Source: Podochytrium sp. JEL0797 (lineage: Eukaryota > Chytridiomycota > Chytridiomycetes > Chytridiales > Chytriomycetaceae). Taken from it: DNA of 64,000 nucleotides. The position numbers and the translations under genes were made by a program. The stretch's first letter is position 1. Each line of letters begins with the position of its first letter. Below, one piece after another: positions 45,716-55,149 of this stretch. The notes under the pieces were generated by a model. It searched no databases. It was not told the origin of the DNA and worked only from the letters and a program-made list of their open reading frames with translations. Location of the stretch: assembly GCA_027596195.1 (NCBI GenBank), contig JADGJG010000016.1, positions 33,641-97,640 of the forward strand, given 5' to 3'.

Positions 45716-46919
45716 ATGGGCGACGAACTCCAAATGAACTTTGCGGTTCCGACGACCGGTGGAGCAGCGTCGATTGCGCTGCCCAACGTGAAGGGCAGCT
45801 GGAAGAAGAAGCGCATTGTGACCAAGATTGCGAAACACAAGGCAACAAAGTTTGGTTCTTCGTCCAAAGAGACCCAACCCACGGTCTCCAAAGACTCCTC
45901 CGCTGATCCTCCGCCTGCGAAGCCAATCGTCAAAGTCATCAATCCAACCAACCGAACCACCTTCTCCACTCCCAAACCGCAACACGCACCTGTCAAACCC
46001 AAATCCGCCTATGTCACCTCGTTATTCTCGGGAAACCCTTCCATCGACGAAATCGCGTCAGCAACTCCTTCTGAACCCATCCCAGACGTCAAACAAACCT
46101 CCAACGCGCTGCAAACGACGCAGCAACTCACCGACACGACCACCTTCAAGGGACTCGGTCTCCATCCCTTGTTGATCCAGCATTTGGAGTCCAAATTGAA
46201 CGTCACGGTGCCCACACGCATTCAGCAGGCGACTCTTGCAGCTCTTGTGTCGCAAGGTTCTCACAAGGATTGCATGGTTCAGGCGCAGACGGGAAGTGGA
46301 AAGACGTTGGCGTACTTGTTGCCGATTGTGCACAAGTTGATTGAAGCCGAAACTGCGATGGCGAAGGAGGGTGATAAGGTGAGATCGGCATATGAATATT
46401 TCAGATGTGATTTCGCGTTACTAAAAACAAAACACCCAGGCCGCCCTCAACCGAACCCTCGGAACCCTCGCAATCGTGCTGGCACCCACACGCGAACTGG
46501 CCAAACAAATCAACACAGTGCTCGAACAACTCCTGATGTATTCCAAAACCGCGTCCATGGCCGCTTCCAATGCCACCGACGATTCCGCCGCCACGACAAC
46601 TGTCGCAAGTCTCGAAGACGACTCGGACGCCAAAGATACCACCACCCCCAAATCGTCCCGCAAACACTGGATCGTGCCCGGTCTCGTGGTTGGTGGAGAC
46701 AAGAAGAAATCCGAGAAGGCGCGTTTGCGGAAAGGTTGCACGATCCTAGTCAGCACGCCGGGCCGTTTGATTGATCACTTGAAAACTACGCAGTCGTTTG
46801 AATTGGGAAATTTGAGGTGGCTCGTGTTGGATGAGGCGGATCGGTTCTTGGAGCTTGGGTTTGAGGGTGCGTCTGGTCGCCTTGTTGTTGTCGTTACTAT
46901 GGGGGGGGGGGGGGGGGGG

Positions 46920-46961
<42 letters not shown>

Positions 46962-48763
46962 GGGGTGGGGTTGTTGTTTTGTTTCCGCCCCCACCCCCCC
47001 CCCCCCCCCCAATTCCAGAAACTCTTCGCGAACTGTTGCACATCATTGACCAAAAACGCACTGCCTGCATGGCCGCCAACAAACGCCTCTCAACACCCGC
47101 TTGCTGGCCCACTCACAAACAAATCCTCCTCACCTCGGCAACCATCAAAGGCAACGTTGCGCGGCTCGCGGAAACATCTCTCAAGAACCCGTTGTTCATC
47201 AAAGCAGCAGCCGAGGAGGAAGCCGTGAAGGAGACAGAAGTGGACGGTGGATTCGAGATGGCCAAGAAGGCGTCGAAGGGACGCGATTTTATCGTCAAGA
47301 AGGAGGAGGTGGTTGAGAGCGACGAGGAGGACGGGGATGACGATTTTTGGAACGAGCAGGACAAGATTCAGCGTCGCAAGCAGCGTGAGGAGGCAGCGGC
47401 GGCGGAGGAAGCGGCCGAGGACGATGAGGAGGAGCAAGACGAGATGGTGGAAGTCGCGACCACTTCGATTCCCGATTCCGAACACCAAGAACTCTTCACG
47501 GTCCCGCAACAACTCAAACAAACTTACATTCTCGTTCCGGCCAAGCTGCGCCTGGTTACCCTTGTGGCTGTGATTCGACAACTCTGCGCACTTCCGGGGA
47601 CCTTCAAGGCCATTCTGTTCACGGACACGTGCGATTCGGTCGATTTCTTGCACCATGTCCTCGCGAACGGACACCGCGGCCCCACGCGCGACGAAGCTGA
47701 AGACGCTGCCAACAACCCCACCCCCGCCGTCAAAAAGGAAGCGAAACCCGTCAAACCCAAACCAACCCCGAAAAAGACGGACGACCCCACCACCGCTGCA
47801 ACAGAACCCCCCTCAGAACCAACCAACCCCCTTCTCCCCCCCTCCAACGACACCCTCCCTCCCTCCGGCCTCCAATCCCCGCTCTTCCCCGCTTGCAACA
47901 TTTACAAACTTCACGGCAACCTTCCCCAAAAAGTGCGTGACGTGGCTTATAAAGGGTTCCGTGCGCCTCACGCGTCTCTCCTCATTTGCACGGACGTGGC
48001 AGCACGTGGGTTGGATCTTCCGGATGTTTCGTGTGTGATTCAGTATGATATGCCGTCGGATGTGACGGACTATGTGCATCGGATTGGGCGGACTGCAAGG
48101 CTCGGGAGGGAGGGAAGTGCAGTCAGTTTGCTTTTGCCGAGTGAAGTTGGGTATGTGGATTTGCTTGCGAGGAGGGGGGTGGTGGTTGTGCCGCAGGAGG
48201 GGATGAAAGTGTTGAAGAGTTTGGTTGGGGCGCCTGTTGGGGGGGAAGAGAAGGAAGGCAAGAAGGGGAAAGGGAAGGAGAAGAAGAAGGGGTTGGAGGA
48301 TTGGGCGACGGATGTGCAGATGATGTTTGAGCGGTTTGTGGTTGCGGATGAGAGGGTATATTTGGCTTTTTCTGTTCGTGTGATGGTGTGTTTTTTGCTG
48401 ATTGCGTTTTTTTTTCTTGCACAGAATCTCGAACTCGCTCGCAGCGCCTTCCGCTCGCACGTCCGCGCCTACACGACTCACGTCTCCTCTGAAAAGTCCC
48501 TCTTCAACATCAAAAACCTGCACCTCGGCCACGTGGCCAAATCGTTTGCACTCCGCGACGCACCTGGCATGTCGATGGGAGCTGCTGTCGCGAGCGCGAA
48601 TTACGCGCCGAAGGGGAAGGTGGGGAGGAAGGCTGTTGCGCCCAATTTGAAGAAGCGGGCGTATCAGTTGCAGAGTATTGGGGCTTCGGCTTCGGAGTTT
48701 GGGGATGGGGGGGTGCAGAATTTGGTTGGTGGGACGAGGAAGAAGGTACGGGTTTATCATTGA
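45716..48763 (+). CDS. DBP7: DEAD-box RNA helicase DBP7/DDX31-like
   Basis: Four exons (45716-46378, 46440-46866, 47019-48355, 48425-48763) give 921 aa. The basic N-terminus is followed by a Q-motif region ([24 protein letters not shown]) and Walker [34 protein letters not shown] and TSAT come next. An acidic insert precedes the second RecA domain ([20 protein letters not shown]). The end block [17 protein letters not shown] is characteristic of Dbp7. It acts in early assembly of the large ribosomal subunit in the nucleolus. Intron 2 (46867-47018) contains a G homopolymer and a facing C tract. Intron 3 (48356-48424) is 69 nt and would stay in frame if retained, but encodes a hydrophobic insert. 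GTATAT/TGCACAG signals support splicing. Confidence 0.92.
46900..47010. repeat. Poly-G tract and poly-C tract within DBP7 intron 2
   Basis: Twenty G, one C, forty G, then TGGGGTGGGG (46900-46970) are followed about 15-20 nt later by a C-rich run with seventeen consecutive C (46994-47010). The two tracts are complementary and lie just upstream of the splice acceptor. Either a real hypervariable homopolymer or an assembly artefact is possible; length cannot be trusted. Confidence 0.85.
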
Positions 48764-49154
48764 GAGGATGGGGTCTTTGGATTTGGTGTGCATTTTTGGA
48801 AGAATACAAGCGATACGGAAGAATTTTTTGAATTTATTTTTTGGTTTGTCCGCTCTCATCACGCGTCCGAAACCGAAGATCTCGTCCGAAAACTCACTCA
48901 TTTTTATTTCCGTGCCGGGCTTGCGCTTGAGGCTTTTCTCGTCTCGAGACTAGACCTAGGCGCCAAACGCCATTGGAGGGAGGATGGGGCGCCGAATGTG
49001 AAGAAGCGAGCATCCATTGCTGACTACGGAAGTGTCGTCTTATGCATTTGGGGATGGCGAAAGAGATTTCCAACATGAGATTTACATCGTGTATTCTGAA
49101 AGACATCGCGATGACACAGAAATCTGGCCCATCCCCTAAAAGAACGCGCCCCAT
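48764..49154 (+). pseudogene. Relic duplicate of the DBP7 3' end
   Basis: 48950-49075 repeats the DBP7 tail: GCGCCAAACG and GGGAGGATG, then GAATGTGAAGAAGCGAGC, then TTTGGGGATGG, matching GCGCCGAAGG, GGGAGGAAG, CAATTTGAAGAAGCGGGC and TTTGGGGATGG at 48605-48715. The translation keeps APNVKKRA against APNLKKRA before diverging. It seems to be a partial tandem duplicate immediately 3' of the gene. The rest of the interval holds nothing recognisable. Confidence 0.65.
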
Positions 49155-49588
49155 CATGGACGTGACGCATCACCAGAAGCCATTACAATGCAATTTATGC
49201 GATTTCGCATGCTAGAAACATTGCAACCGCTTACCAAAGCACTTTTAAGAATCATGAGAGGAAGCATACCGGCGACAATCCTTTCCCGTGCAGCTTCTGC
49301 GATCTCTCTTGCACAAACCATTCTGATTTGAAGGTGCTCGAGAGGACTCATACCGGCGAGAAACCCTTCCATTGCTGCTTCTGCGACTTTGTATGTGCGC
49401 GACAGTCTATTTTGAAGAATCGCGAGATGATCCATACTGGCGAGAAGCCTTTCCAATGTTGTGGTCTCAAGAATCACGAGAAAATCCATACCGGAGAGAA
49501 ACCATTTCAATGCAGCTTTTGTCCTTTCGCTTGTTCCCTGTCGTCAAGCTTGAAGAAACATGAATGGCGCCGCCATGCATATAAATAA
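49155..49588 (+). pseudogene. Broken C2H2 zinc-finger gene, family B
   Basis: Begins KPLQCNLCDFAC followed by a stop. Three fingers follow in a new frame (FPCSFCDLS, FHCCFCDFV, and one in which the middle is deleted: FQCCGLKNHEKIH). The final finger FQCSFCPFACSLSSSLKKHEWRRH ends in AYK. In finger 3 one His has become Arg (KNREMIH). The internal deletion removes the second cysteine and finger core, so the gene is considered broken, although the last 87 codons remain open. Confidence 0.75.
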
Positions 49589-49640
49589 TCAAAATACGCG
49601 CGGGTAAAAAATTACCTAGCTGCTTGCCCTCAACTCAAAC

Positions 49641-49815
49641 AAAGTGACTCCCGCGTTTCTTTATAGAAGGCTTGGACCCTTGCCGTATTGGAGACCTGAG
49701 AATGTCGTGGTTGGGGCGCTGGTTGAGGTTCACACGGTTGAAAATCCGAGTTTGGAAGTGTTTGTGGAGTATCAAGTGTTGCATTCGAAGGAATTGGAAA
49801 ACTTAGTTTCCGCAA
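49641..49815 (+). pseudogene. DGAT2 C-terminal fragment in frame with zinc fingers
   Basis: Reads VTPAFLYRRLGPLPYWRP, ENVVVGALVEV, VENPSLEVFVEYQVL, SKELENL, matching the end of the DGAT2 gene at 8515-9534 (VSPVLFYGRFGPVPYRRP, KVVVGAPIEV, VENPSLEVVSEYHVL, LKELEKL). The frame remains open through a 35-codon bridge into the finger gene at 49926. No ATG precedes it in frame, so translation probably starts later. Confidence 0.85.
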
Positions 49816-49925
49816 CCAGACACGAAACTACTATTTTTCTGGGACCTTCCCCCCCCTCCCTAGTCCAAAACTTGATTGCCCGCCCAAATTTCAAAAAATT
49901 GGCTCCCAGTTGCTGGAGTGCCATC

Positions 49926-50273
49926 ATGACGAAGAAGTTACAATGCAGTTTCTGCGAGTACTCTTGCACACAGTCATCAAGCCTGAAGCGTCACGAGAGG
50001 ATCCATACCGGCGAGAAACCGTTCCAATGCAGATTCTGCGACTCCTGTTTCTCGCAGTTATCGAGCCTGAGGACTCACAAGAGGATCCATACCGCTGAGA
50101 AGTCATTCCAATGCAGCTTCTGCGAGTACACCTGCAAACGAAAAACGAATCTGCCCATTCACGAGAGGATCCATACCGGCGAGAAACCATTCGAATGCGG
50201 CTCTTGTGATTTTTCTTGTTCATATTTGTCGAGCTTGAAGAGGCATGAACGGCGTCATGCAGTTGCTAAATAA
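49926..50273 (+). CDS. C2H2 zinc-finger protein, family B, four fingers
   Basis: An ATG at 49926 opens a 115-aa protein consisting almost only of four C2H2 fingers (LQCSFCEYS, FQCRFCDSC, FQCSFCEYT, FECGSCDFS) with TGEKPF linkers, one degraded to TAEKSF, and the family-B tail HERRHAVAK. The N-terminal FAA...AG domain of the family is absent; its place is taken by the in-frame DGAT2 remnant upstream. All zinc ligands are present. It could be a functional short finger protein or a decaying fragment that has not yet met a stop. Confidence 0.6.
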   Translation: MTKKLQCSFCEYSCTQSSSLKRHERIHTGEKPFQCRFCDSCFSQLSSLRTHKRIHTAEKSFQCSFCEYTCKRKTNLPIHERIHTGEKPFECGSCDFSCSYLSSLKRHERRHAVAK

Positions 50274-50599
50274 ATGAAGATTTCTTTCCAATTTTTCATC
50301 TCCGGACTAAAGCATTGCTTCGCTTGACTTCGAGTCACGCGTGAACTACCCAGAGGATAGAACTGTCAAAATTATGACCTCAACCACAAACCATCCCAAA
50401 TGGATCCCAACTCGGAGGGACAAATTGAACAAACAAAAGGATTCACGCCCGAATGCGAGCATGCGTCTTTTGGGGAACTGGCAAATCGTATTTGTTAGGT
50501 GGCAAAGGCAGGAAAGAACCCCTGGTCGAGACCCTGGCGGGACTTTGGGTTTCGTCCCGCCGGGGTCCGGAAGAAAAGTTTCATCAAAACATCCCTTAA
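50274..50599. other. Intergenic, nothing recognised
   Basis: Flank between two finger loci. One ACGCGT lies at 50338. Confidence 0.35.
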
Positions 50600-51030
50600 G
50601 TAAATACTCTCCCATCTATGCCGCCTCTGTCGGTGTCAAAAATGGATGCCGCCCTCCGGAACGCGTCCGGTGCCCCCCCCCATGTCTCGTAACGATGCAT
50701 GATGCATCCCGTCACGGTGATACCATTGCGCCCAAAATTGAACCAGCCGACCCGGCAGCTTCCTCTTCGGCACATTTCGAAGCTCCTCCAACTACTACAG
50801 CTCGTTTCACATGCTTCTACTACTCATACTCAACATCGGAGCGACAGTTAAGCACAAAAAATTTTCACCCCCGGAAACCAAGGGGTTAACAAATCCCTTG
50901 GGCTAGAAACCATTCAAATGCTCCGAGTGCGAGTACGCGAGCGCGGAGTCATTCAACCTTAAAATTCACATGCGCATTCACACGTGAGAGAAGCCATTCA
51001 AATGCTCCGACTGAAATCGACCTCCATCCG
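50600..51030 (+). pseudogene. Broken C2H2 zinc-finger gene, family A
   Basis: The family linker is clear (DTIAPKIEPADPAASSSAHFEAPP, where the intact gene has DAIAPKIEPADPATSSPVHFEA), followed by RFTCFYYSYSTSERQ. The first CxxC is damaged (CFYY). A stop follows; later fragments give KPFKCSECEYASAESFNLKIHMRIHT with a TGA at the linker. Fingers 2 and 4-5 are gone. It is followed directly by a DGAT2 fragment. Confidence 0.8.
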
Positions 51031-51059
51031 AGTGCACACGTCGAGACACACAAAGGCGG

Positions 51060-51116
51060 GTGACTCCGGCCGTATCGGAGGCCCGTAAAAGTTTTGGTTG
51101 GGGCGCCGATTACGAA
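51060..51116 (+). pseudogene. Short DGAT2 fragment
   Basis: PYRRPVKVLVGAPI is retained from the DGAT2 C-terminal half (PYRRPVKVVVGAPI at about 9350-9395), preceded by the GTGACTCC word also present at the fragment boundary at 49643. Nothing more of the gene is visible. Confidence 0.75.
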
Positions 51117-52054
51117 TTACTGCCTTGACAAATCCGAACAATCTGGGCGTACACCTATACTTAAGGCCTGTGACTTCAACCGAGGGCAAAACTGCGGATT
51201 GCGCGGGAGGTATGAAACAATTAGCAACTGCCCTACCCCAAATGGACTCCTCGGGGATATTCGATCAGACTCGTTGCTCGAATCAAACAAAAGATCCGAA
51301 GAATCTCTTCCCACTACAAATAGCTTTATACTGAATCTATCCAGAGTCCGTTTGGGCGTAAGCCCGTTGCGTTATGGCTCGCAAAGAGTGATTATTTGGA
51401 GCTCACGCAAAAATGAAGTTTTTTTAAATCGGACAAGTGGAATCGATAGAGCCTTCTTACTTCTTTGACATACTAAAACTTCAACTATATATAGTGAGTG
51501 TTGGTCCGGTGCCGATGCGATTATGTTTTGCGCAAGACCTGGTGAAAATTTGCAATCACCAGCTCTATTGCCATCCCCCTGCTCAAATGCGGCATTTAAC
51601 ACAGTGGCTGGAGAAACACCCACTGGATTCTTTATGAAAATTCCTGTCTTGTTTGGGTGAAAGGCGCGAATTCAAGGAAAATGCGACATATTTTCATGCG
51701 CGGGTAGCTTTAAAAGGACACGTGATGATGTGAAGATGCAGAAGGCTGCAGAAGTGCGGAGCATGGCGACACGAAGGGGAATCGCGTGCGCGATCCGGTG
51801 CCTTGAATATGCATCGATTACAGCAACTTCAGAATATTCGAAGGGTGATCGATTTTACTTGGCTTCAATCAATCGTTGCAGATCACGCGATTATCCCATC
51901 ATTCGGGACGGAGAATATGCAATCCTGGTCAAGTTTGCAATTCGAATTTCGCGTCCGGGTTCGCGCCGCGTAAGTGATTGAAGAATCTCTCTGCGTCTTC
52001 CGATTGATGCGAACGCGTCGGAGTTCACAACAAATATTTCTTTCAGGTAGGGTT
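51117..52054. other. Intergenic region without recognised gene
   Basis: Short frames lack family resemblance. The right part (about 51880-52050) resembles 52900-53045 in ordered words (TCTGCG..TTCC, GAACGCGTC, CAGGTAGGGTTT), which marks it as the 3' flank of the tandem finger-gene duplication. Confidence 0.45.
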
Positions 52055-52083
52055 TTATGTGTGTTTTTTGACGACGTGTATCT

Positions 52084-52791
52084 TCAAGGATTGCGCAAAG
52101 CTAAATGCTGATGGGCAAAATGAACAAACAGCTTCTCGCCAGAATGCGAGCGTTCGTGCGCCTTGAGGTGTCGCTTTGTCGCAGTCGCATGATCACACTG
52201 CGAGCATTTGAAAGGTTTCGAGTGCGATCGTTCGTGTGAGTGGAGAAGTCCGAGCGTGGCTCCGGCGTATTCGCACTGCGAGCATTGGAACGGTTTCTCG
52301 AACGAGTGCGTCGCTTCGTGTTGCCTCAAATTCCATGCACGCGCAGTTCGAAACTCGCATTCAGTGCAGGCGAACGGCATCTCGCCAGAATGGTTCGCCT
52401 CGTGCATCTTTAAAGTGTTGTGGTTTGCGGAGGTATAGTCGCAGAAACTGCATTGGAATGGCTTGTCGCTGGCGTGCGCTCTCTCGTGGATGTTCAAATT
52501 ATACGGGTACTTAGTGGTGAATTCGCAGAACGAGCATTTGAGGGCCTCTTTGGCAAAAAGGACGGATGAGTCTAGACCGGCAGCTTCGCAGGTTTCTAGA
52601 AGGGCTTTGTGGGCGGCGAAATCTCTGTCGAATTGGGCGACGTCGGCCGACAGCATGGTTTGTTCTGACGTTTTTTTCCCTTCCCATGCAGCTTCAGGAA
52701 ACGGAGGACCATTGGACCGGTTACTTTGAATGGCGTCATGCGGCTGGAAAATAAAATACGAATATGAATTTACTCTCTTACTCAGTACCAT
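52084..52791 (-). CDS. C2H2 zinc-finger protein, family B tandem copy 1, frameshifted last finger
   Basis: A 235-aa frame. The family N-terminal domain (LSADVAQFDRDFAAHKALLE, CEAAGLDSSVLFAKEALKC) is followed by five intact C2H2 fingers. The sixth begins GEKLFVHFAHQ. Shifting the frame restores CSFCPSAFSFAQSLKIHVVKKHT with a stop at 52055-52057, matching the last finger of the paralogue at 53052. An indel near 52126-52135 therefore removed the last finger. It lacks one finger relative to the paralogue. The start at 52791 is uncertain; the Met at 52656 aligns with MIAADV of the paralogue. Probably still makes a five-finger protein. Confidence 0.7.
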   Translation of the reverse strand: MVLSKRVNSYSYFIFQPHDAIQSNRSNGPPFPEAAWEGKKTSEQTMLSADVAQFDRDFAAHKALLETCEAAGLDSSVLFAKEALKCSFCEFTTKYPYNLNIHERAHASDKPFQCSFCDYTSANHNTLKMHEANHSGEMPFACTECEFRTARAWNLRQHEATHSFEKPFQCSQCEYAGATLGLLHSHERSHSKPFKCSQCDHATATKRHLKAHERSHSGEKLFVHFAHQHLALRNP

Positions 52792-53051
52792 TTGTGTAGA
52801 TGCTAAGGCCCAGAACGGCTGGAATAGTGAATAAAGATAGGGTGTTGTGATAAAGAACGCGCTTTTGAAACGATGCCATTATTCACAGATATGCCATTAT
52901 ACTCATCTAAGTGGTCATTGCGGATAACGTGATTTTCAGACAAGTTATAATGCGAATTTCCTCGATGCGTGAACCTCCTCTGCGACTTCCAATTGTTCAG
53001 AAGTATGAACGCGTCAAAAACACAAAATAAATATATATTTCAAGGTAGGGT

Positions 53052-53816
53052 TTATTCTGCGTGTTTTTTGGCTACGTGTCTCTTCAAGGACGCCGAATGG
53101 GCGAACACAGATGGACACAACGAACAAGTAAACGGCTTCTCGCCAGAATGAGAATGTTCATGCGACTTGAGTTGTTCCTTTCTCGAGCACGAATAATCGC
53201 AATGAGAGCATTTGAAAGGTTTCGAGTGCGATCGCTCGTGTGAGTGGAGACTAGTGAGATTGGCTCCCGCGTATTCGCACTGCGAGCATTGGAACGGCTT
53301 CTCCACCGCGTGGGTTGCCTCGTGGCGCTTCAAACGGTCGATACGAGCAGTTCGGTACTCGCAGAAAGCACACGCCAATGGCTTATCAGCCGAGTGCGTC
53401 GCTTCGTGTTGCTTCCAATGCGCTTTGTGCGCAGTCCCAAACTCGCAATAACGGCAATTGAACGGCTTATTGTCAGAATGGTTCACTTCGTGCAGCTTTA
53501 ACCTGTACGGGTTTGCGGTGGTAAAGTCGCAGACACTGCATTGGAATGGCTTCTCTCCGGTGTGTGATCTTTCGTGAATCTCCAACCAACGACCGTCCTT
53601 GGTGCTGAAATCGCAGGTGCCGCATTTGAGAGCCTCTTTCTCGAAGAGGACGGACGAGTCGAGGCCGGCAACGTCACAGGTTTCCAGAAGTGATTTGTGG
53701 GCCGCGAAAGCCTGTTCGAATTCGGTAACGTCGGCTGCAATCATGATGGGGTTGACGTTTTTTTTTGGCTTCTTTTGGATGAGCGCGTTTCTTGGAGACT
53801 TCTTGCGCATCTTCAT
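53052..53816 (-). CDS. C2H2 zinc-finger protein, family B tandem copy 2, seven fingers
   Basis: 254 aa from the ATG at 53816. A basic start (MKMRKKSPRNALIQKKPKK) could serve as a nuclear localisation signal. Residues about 25-65 form the family-B domain (FEQAFAAHKSLLETCDVAG, LDSSVLFEKEALKC). Seven fingers follow, the last ending HVAKKH. A continuous TGEKPF/THSADKP-type linker series suggests tandem DNA binding. It is the most complete family-B member and a tandem duplicate of 52084-52791 (about 970 bp apart), including shared 3' flanks. Function unknown; nuclear regulation is expected from the fold. Confidence 0.82.
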   Translation of the reverse strand: MKMRKKSPRNALIQKKPKKNVNPIMIAADVTEFEQAFAAHKSLLETCDVAGLDSSVLFEKEALKCGTCDFSTKDGRWLEIHERSHTGEKPFQCSVCDFTTANPYRLKLHEVNHSDNKPFNCRYCEFGTAHKAHWKQHEATHSADKPLACAFCEYRTARIDRLKRHEATHAVEKPFQCSQCEYAGANLTSLHSHERSHSKPFKCSHCDYSCSRKEQLKSHEHSHSGEKPFTCSLCPSVFAHSASLKRHVAKKHAE

Positions 53817-53877
53817 GTTGGCTCTTCTCCCCACCAATATTCTAAGAATTTATTTATTATATTTTCGAAGGAACTTC

Positions 53878-54960
53878 TTAAAAAAAGGAGAATAGCGCAG
53901 CCCGGACTTCTGGCTGGAAAGCCAGAACGAGAGGAGTCCAAACTGAGTCCAGGAGAGGCAAGATTGCCAAACTAGAAATAAGGCTGTCGGACAAGTTGGC
54001 GTAGAAGTCATTGCTGCCAAGCGTGACACCAAACAGGCAAAGGATGGTTGGAAAATACCAAGCCACAAGTCCGATACTGAGGAGGAGGCATCTCGTAAGT
54101 ACAGCCCTGATTTTGATTTTGCATTAGTTCTCTGGTATTTGTGAATCAGTGTTCCAGTGTTTGATTTGTCCGTGATGCGCACCTTTGAATGTTCTGGTTT
54201 CCAATAGCCTCCCAAGGTGATTCGTCGATTTTCACTTCGATTGAGAATTCCCGGGAAATGCAGACATAGGAGTCGTAATAAAGAAAACAAATTAACACAA
54301 TTGTGAGAGGAAAATAAGCCAATCCCAAGACAAAGAGAGCTTTTTCAGCTGGTTTCATCAGACAGAAAACATTATCTGCATCCCAAGAGCACGGGCGAGC
54401 GAAAGGAAGGAAAAGCCAGTCGACGCCATCTGACTACCATTTTGAGTTAAAGGCTGTGATACAATTAAAGGGGAATAGGTCACCTCGGTGACGAAACTCG
54501 CGATGAAGAATGCGGATGTGCCAACGGCGGAACCAAACACGATCACAACGGCGCGTCGACTTGATCTCATATTATATCGGACAAGGCAGTGTCTGTCCAA
54601 GGCGAGTAAAAGATTTCCAGCAAAGAGAGCCGTGAGGAACAGGTACACGATTGCCGCGTACAAATGTCCGGGAGACGTGTCAGCAAGAAATCCGTCGCCC
54701 CACACACTCTCGGTGTAGCTAATAATCCAAATCTCATTCAATACAGCGCCCAAGATGCCGAGGGCGATAGAGGCAACGACAATCACGACGATGGCAGTTC
54801 CAATGTTGGATGATTGGCGGACCAATGTCGTCCAGTTTGAAAGGATCACAAGCAAGAGAATTGCGTTCAGCAAAGCTCCGAAGGCGGATACTCCGGCAGC
54901 GATGTGGTCTATAAGACGGAACTCTGGATGGAGGGGAGGGTTGGTGGTGTTCTTGTTCAT
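53878..54960 (-). CDS. Seven-transmembrane receptor-like protein (class A GPCR-like)
   Basis: Three exons (54960-54393, 54348-54183, 54106-53878) join in phase to 320 aa with seven hydrophobic segments. TM1 is IAAGVSAFGALLNAILLLVIL, TM2 TAIVVIVVASIALGILGAVL, TM3 YAAIVYLFLTALFAGNLLLA followed by LDRHCLVRY, TM4 AVVIVFGSAVGTSAFFIASF, TM5 ALFVLGLAYFPLTIVLICFL, TM6 CLLLSIGLVAWYFPTILCLF and TM7 LISSLAILPLLDSVWTPLVLAF. The DRH after TM3 mimics the DRY motif, WYFP in TM6 mimics CWxP, and LDSxxxP in TM7 mimics the N/DPxxY region. Probably plasma-membrane G-protein signalling; the ligand is unknown. Introns of 44 and 76 nt carry branch-like CTGAT and CTAAT. Confidence 0.72.
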
Positions 54961-55149
54961 GTTTTTTTAATTCATTCATTACAGGGTTTACGCCGCGTTT
55001 CTCTCCTTTTCTCTCTTCTATTGAGTAATCCAAAGTTCATCTTAAAATCGCTTTGGGCCACAAACCACTCTGCTTGCACTTGTCAGACGATTTCTGTTCT
55101 CTCAAACAACTGCGAGACACAAATACAACGGTTCTTTACTATGTACAAT

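Noticed and set aside
48356..48424. In-frame 23-codon extension inside DBP7 instead of an intron
   Set aside because: The segment has GTATAT and TTTGCACAG splice signals and would insert a hydrophobic stretch in a soluble helicase; an intron is the better reading.
47813..48901. Minus-strand frame of about 360 codons antisense to DBP7
   Set aside because: His/Pro/Arg-rich shadow of the helicase C-terminal half, no own motifs.
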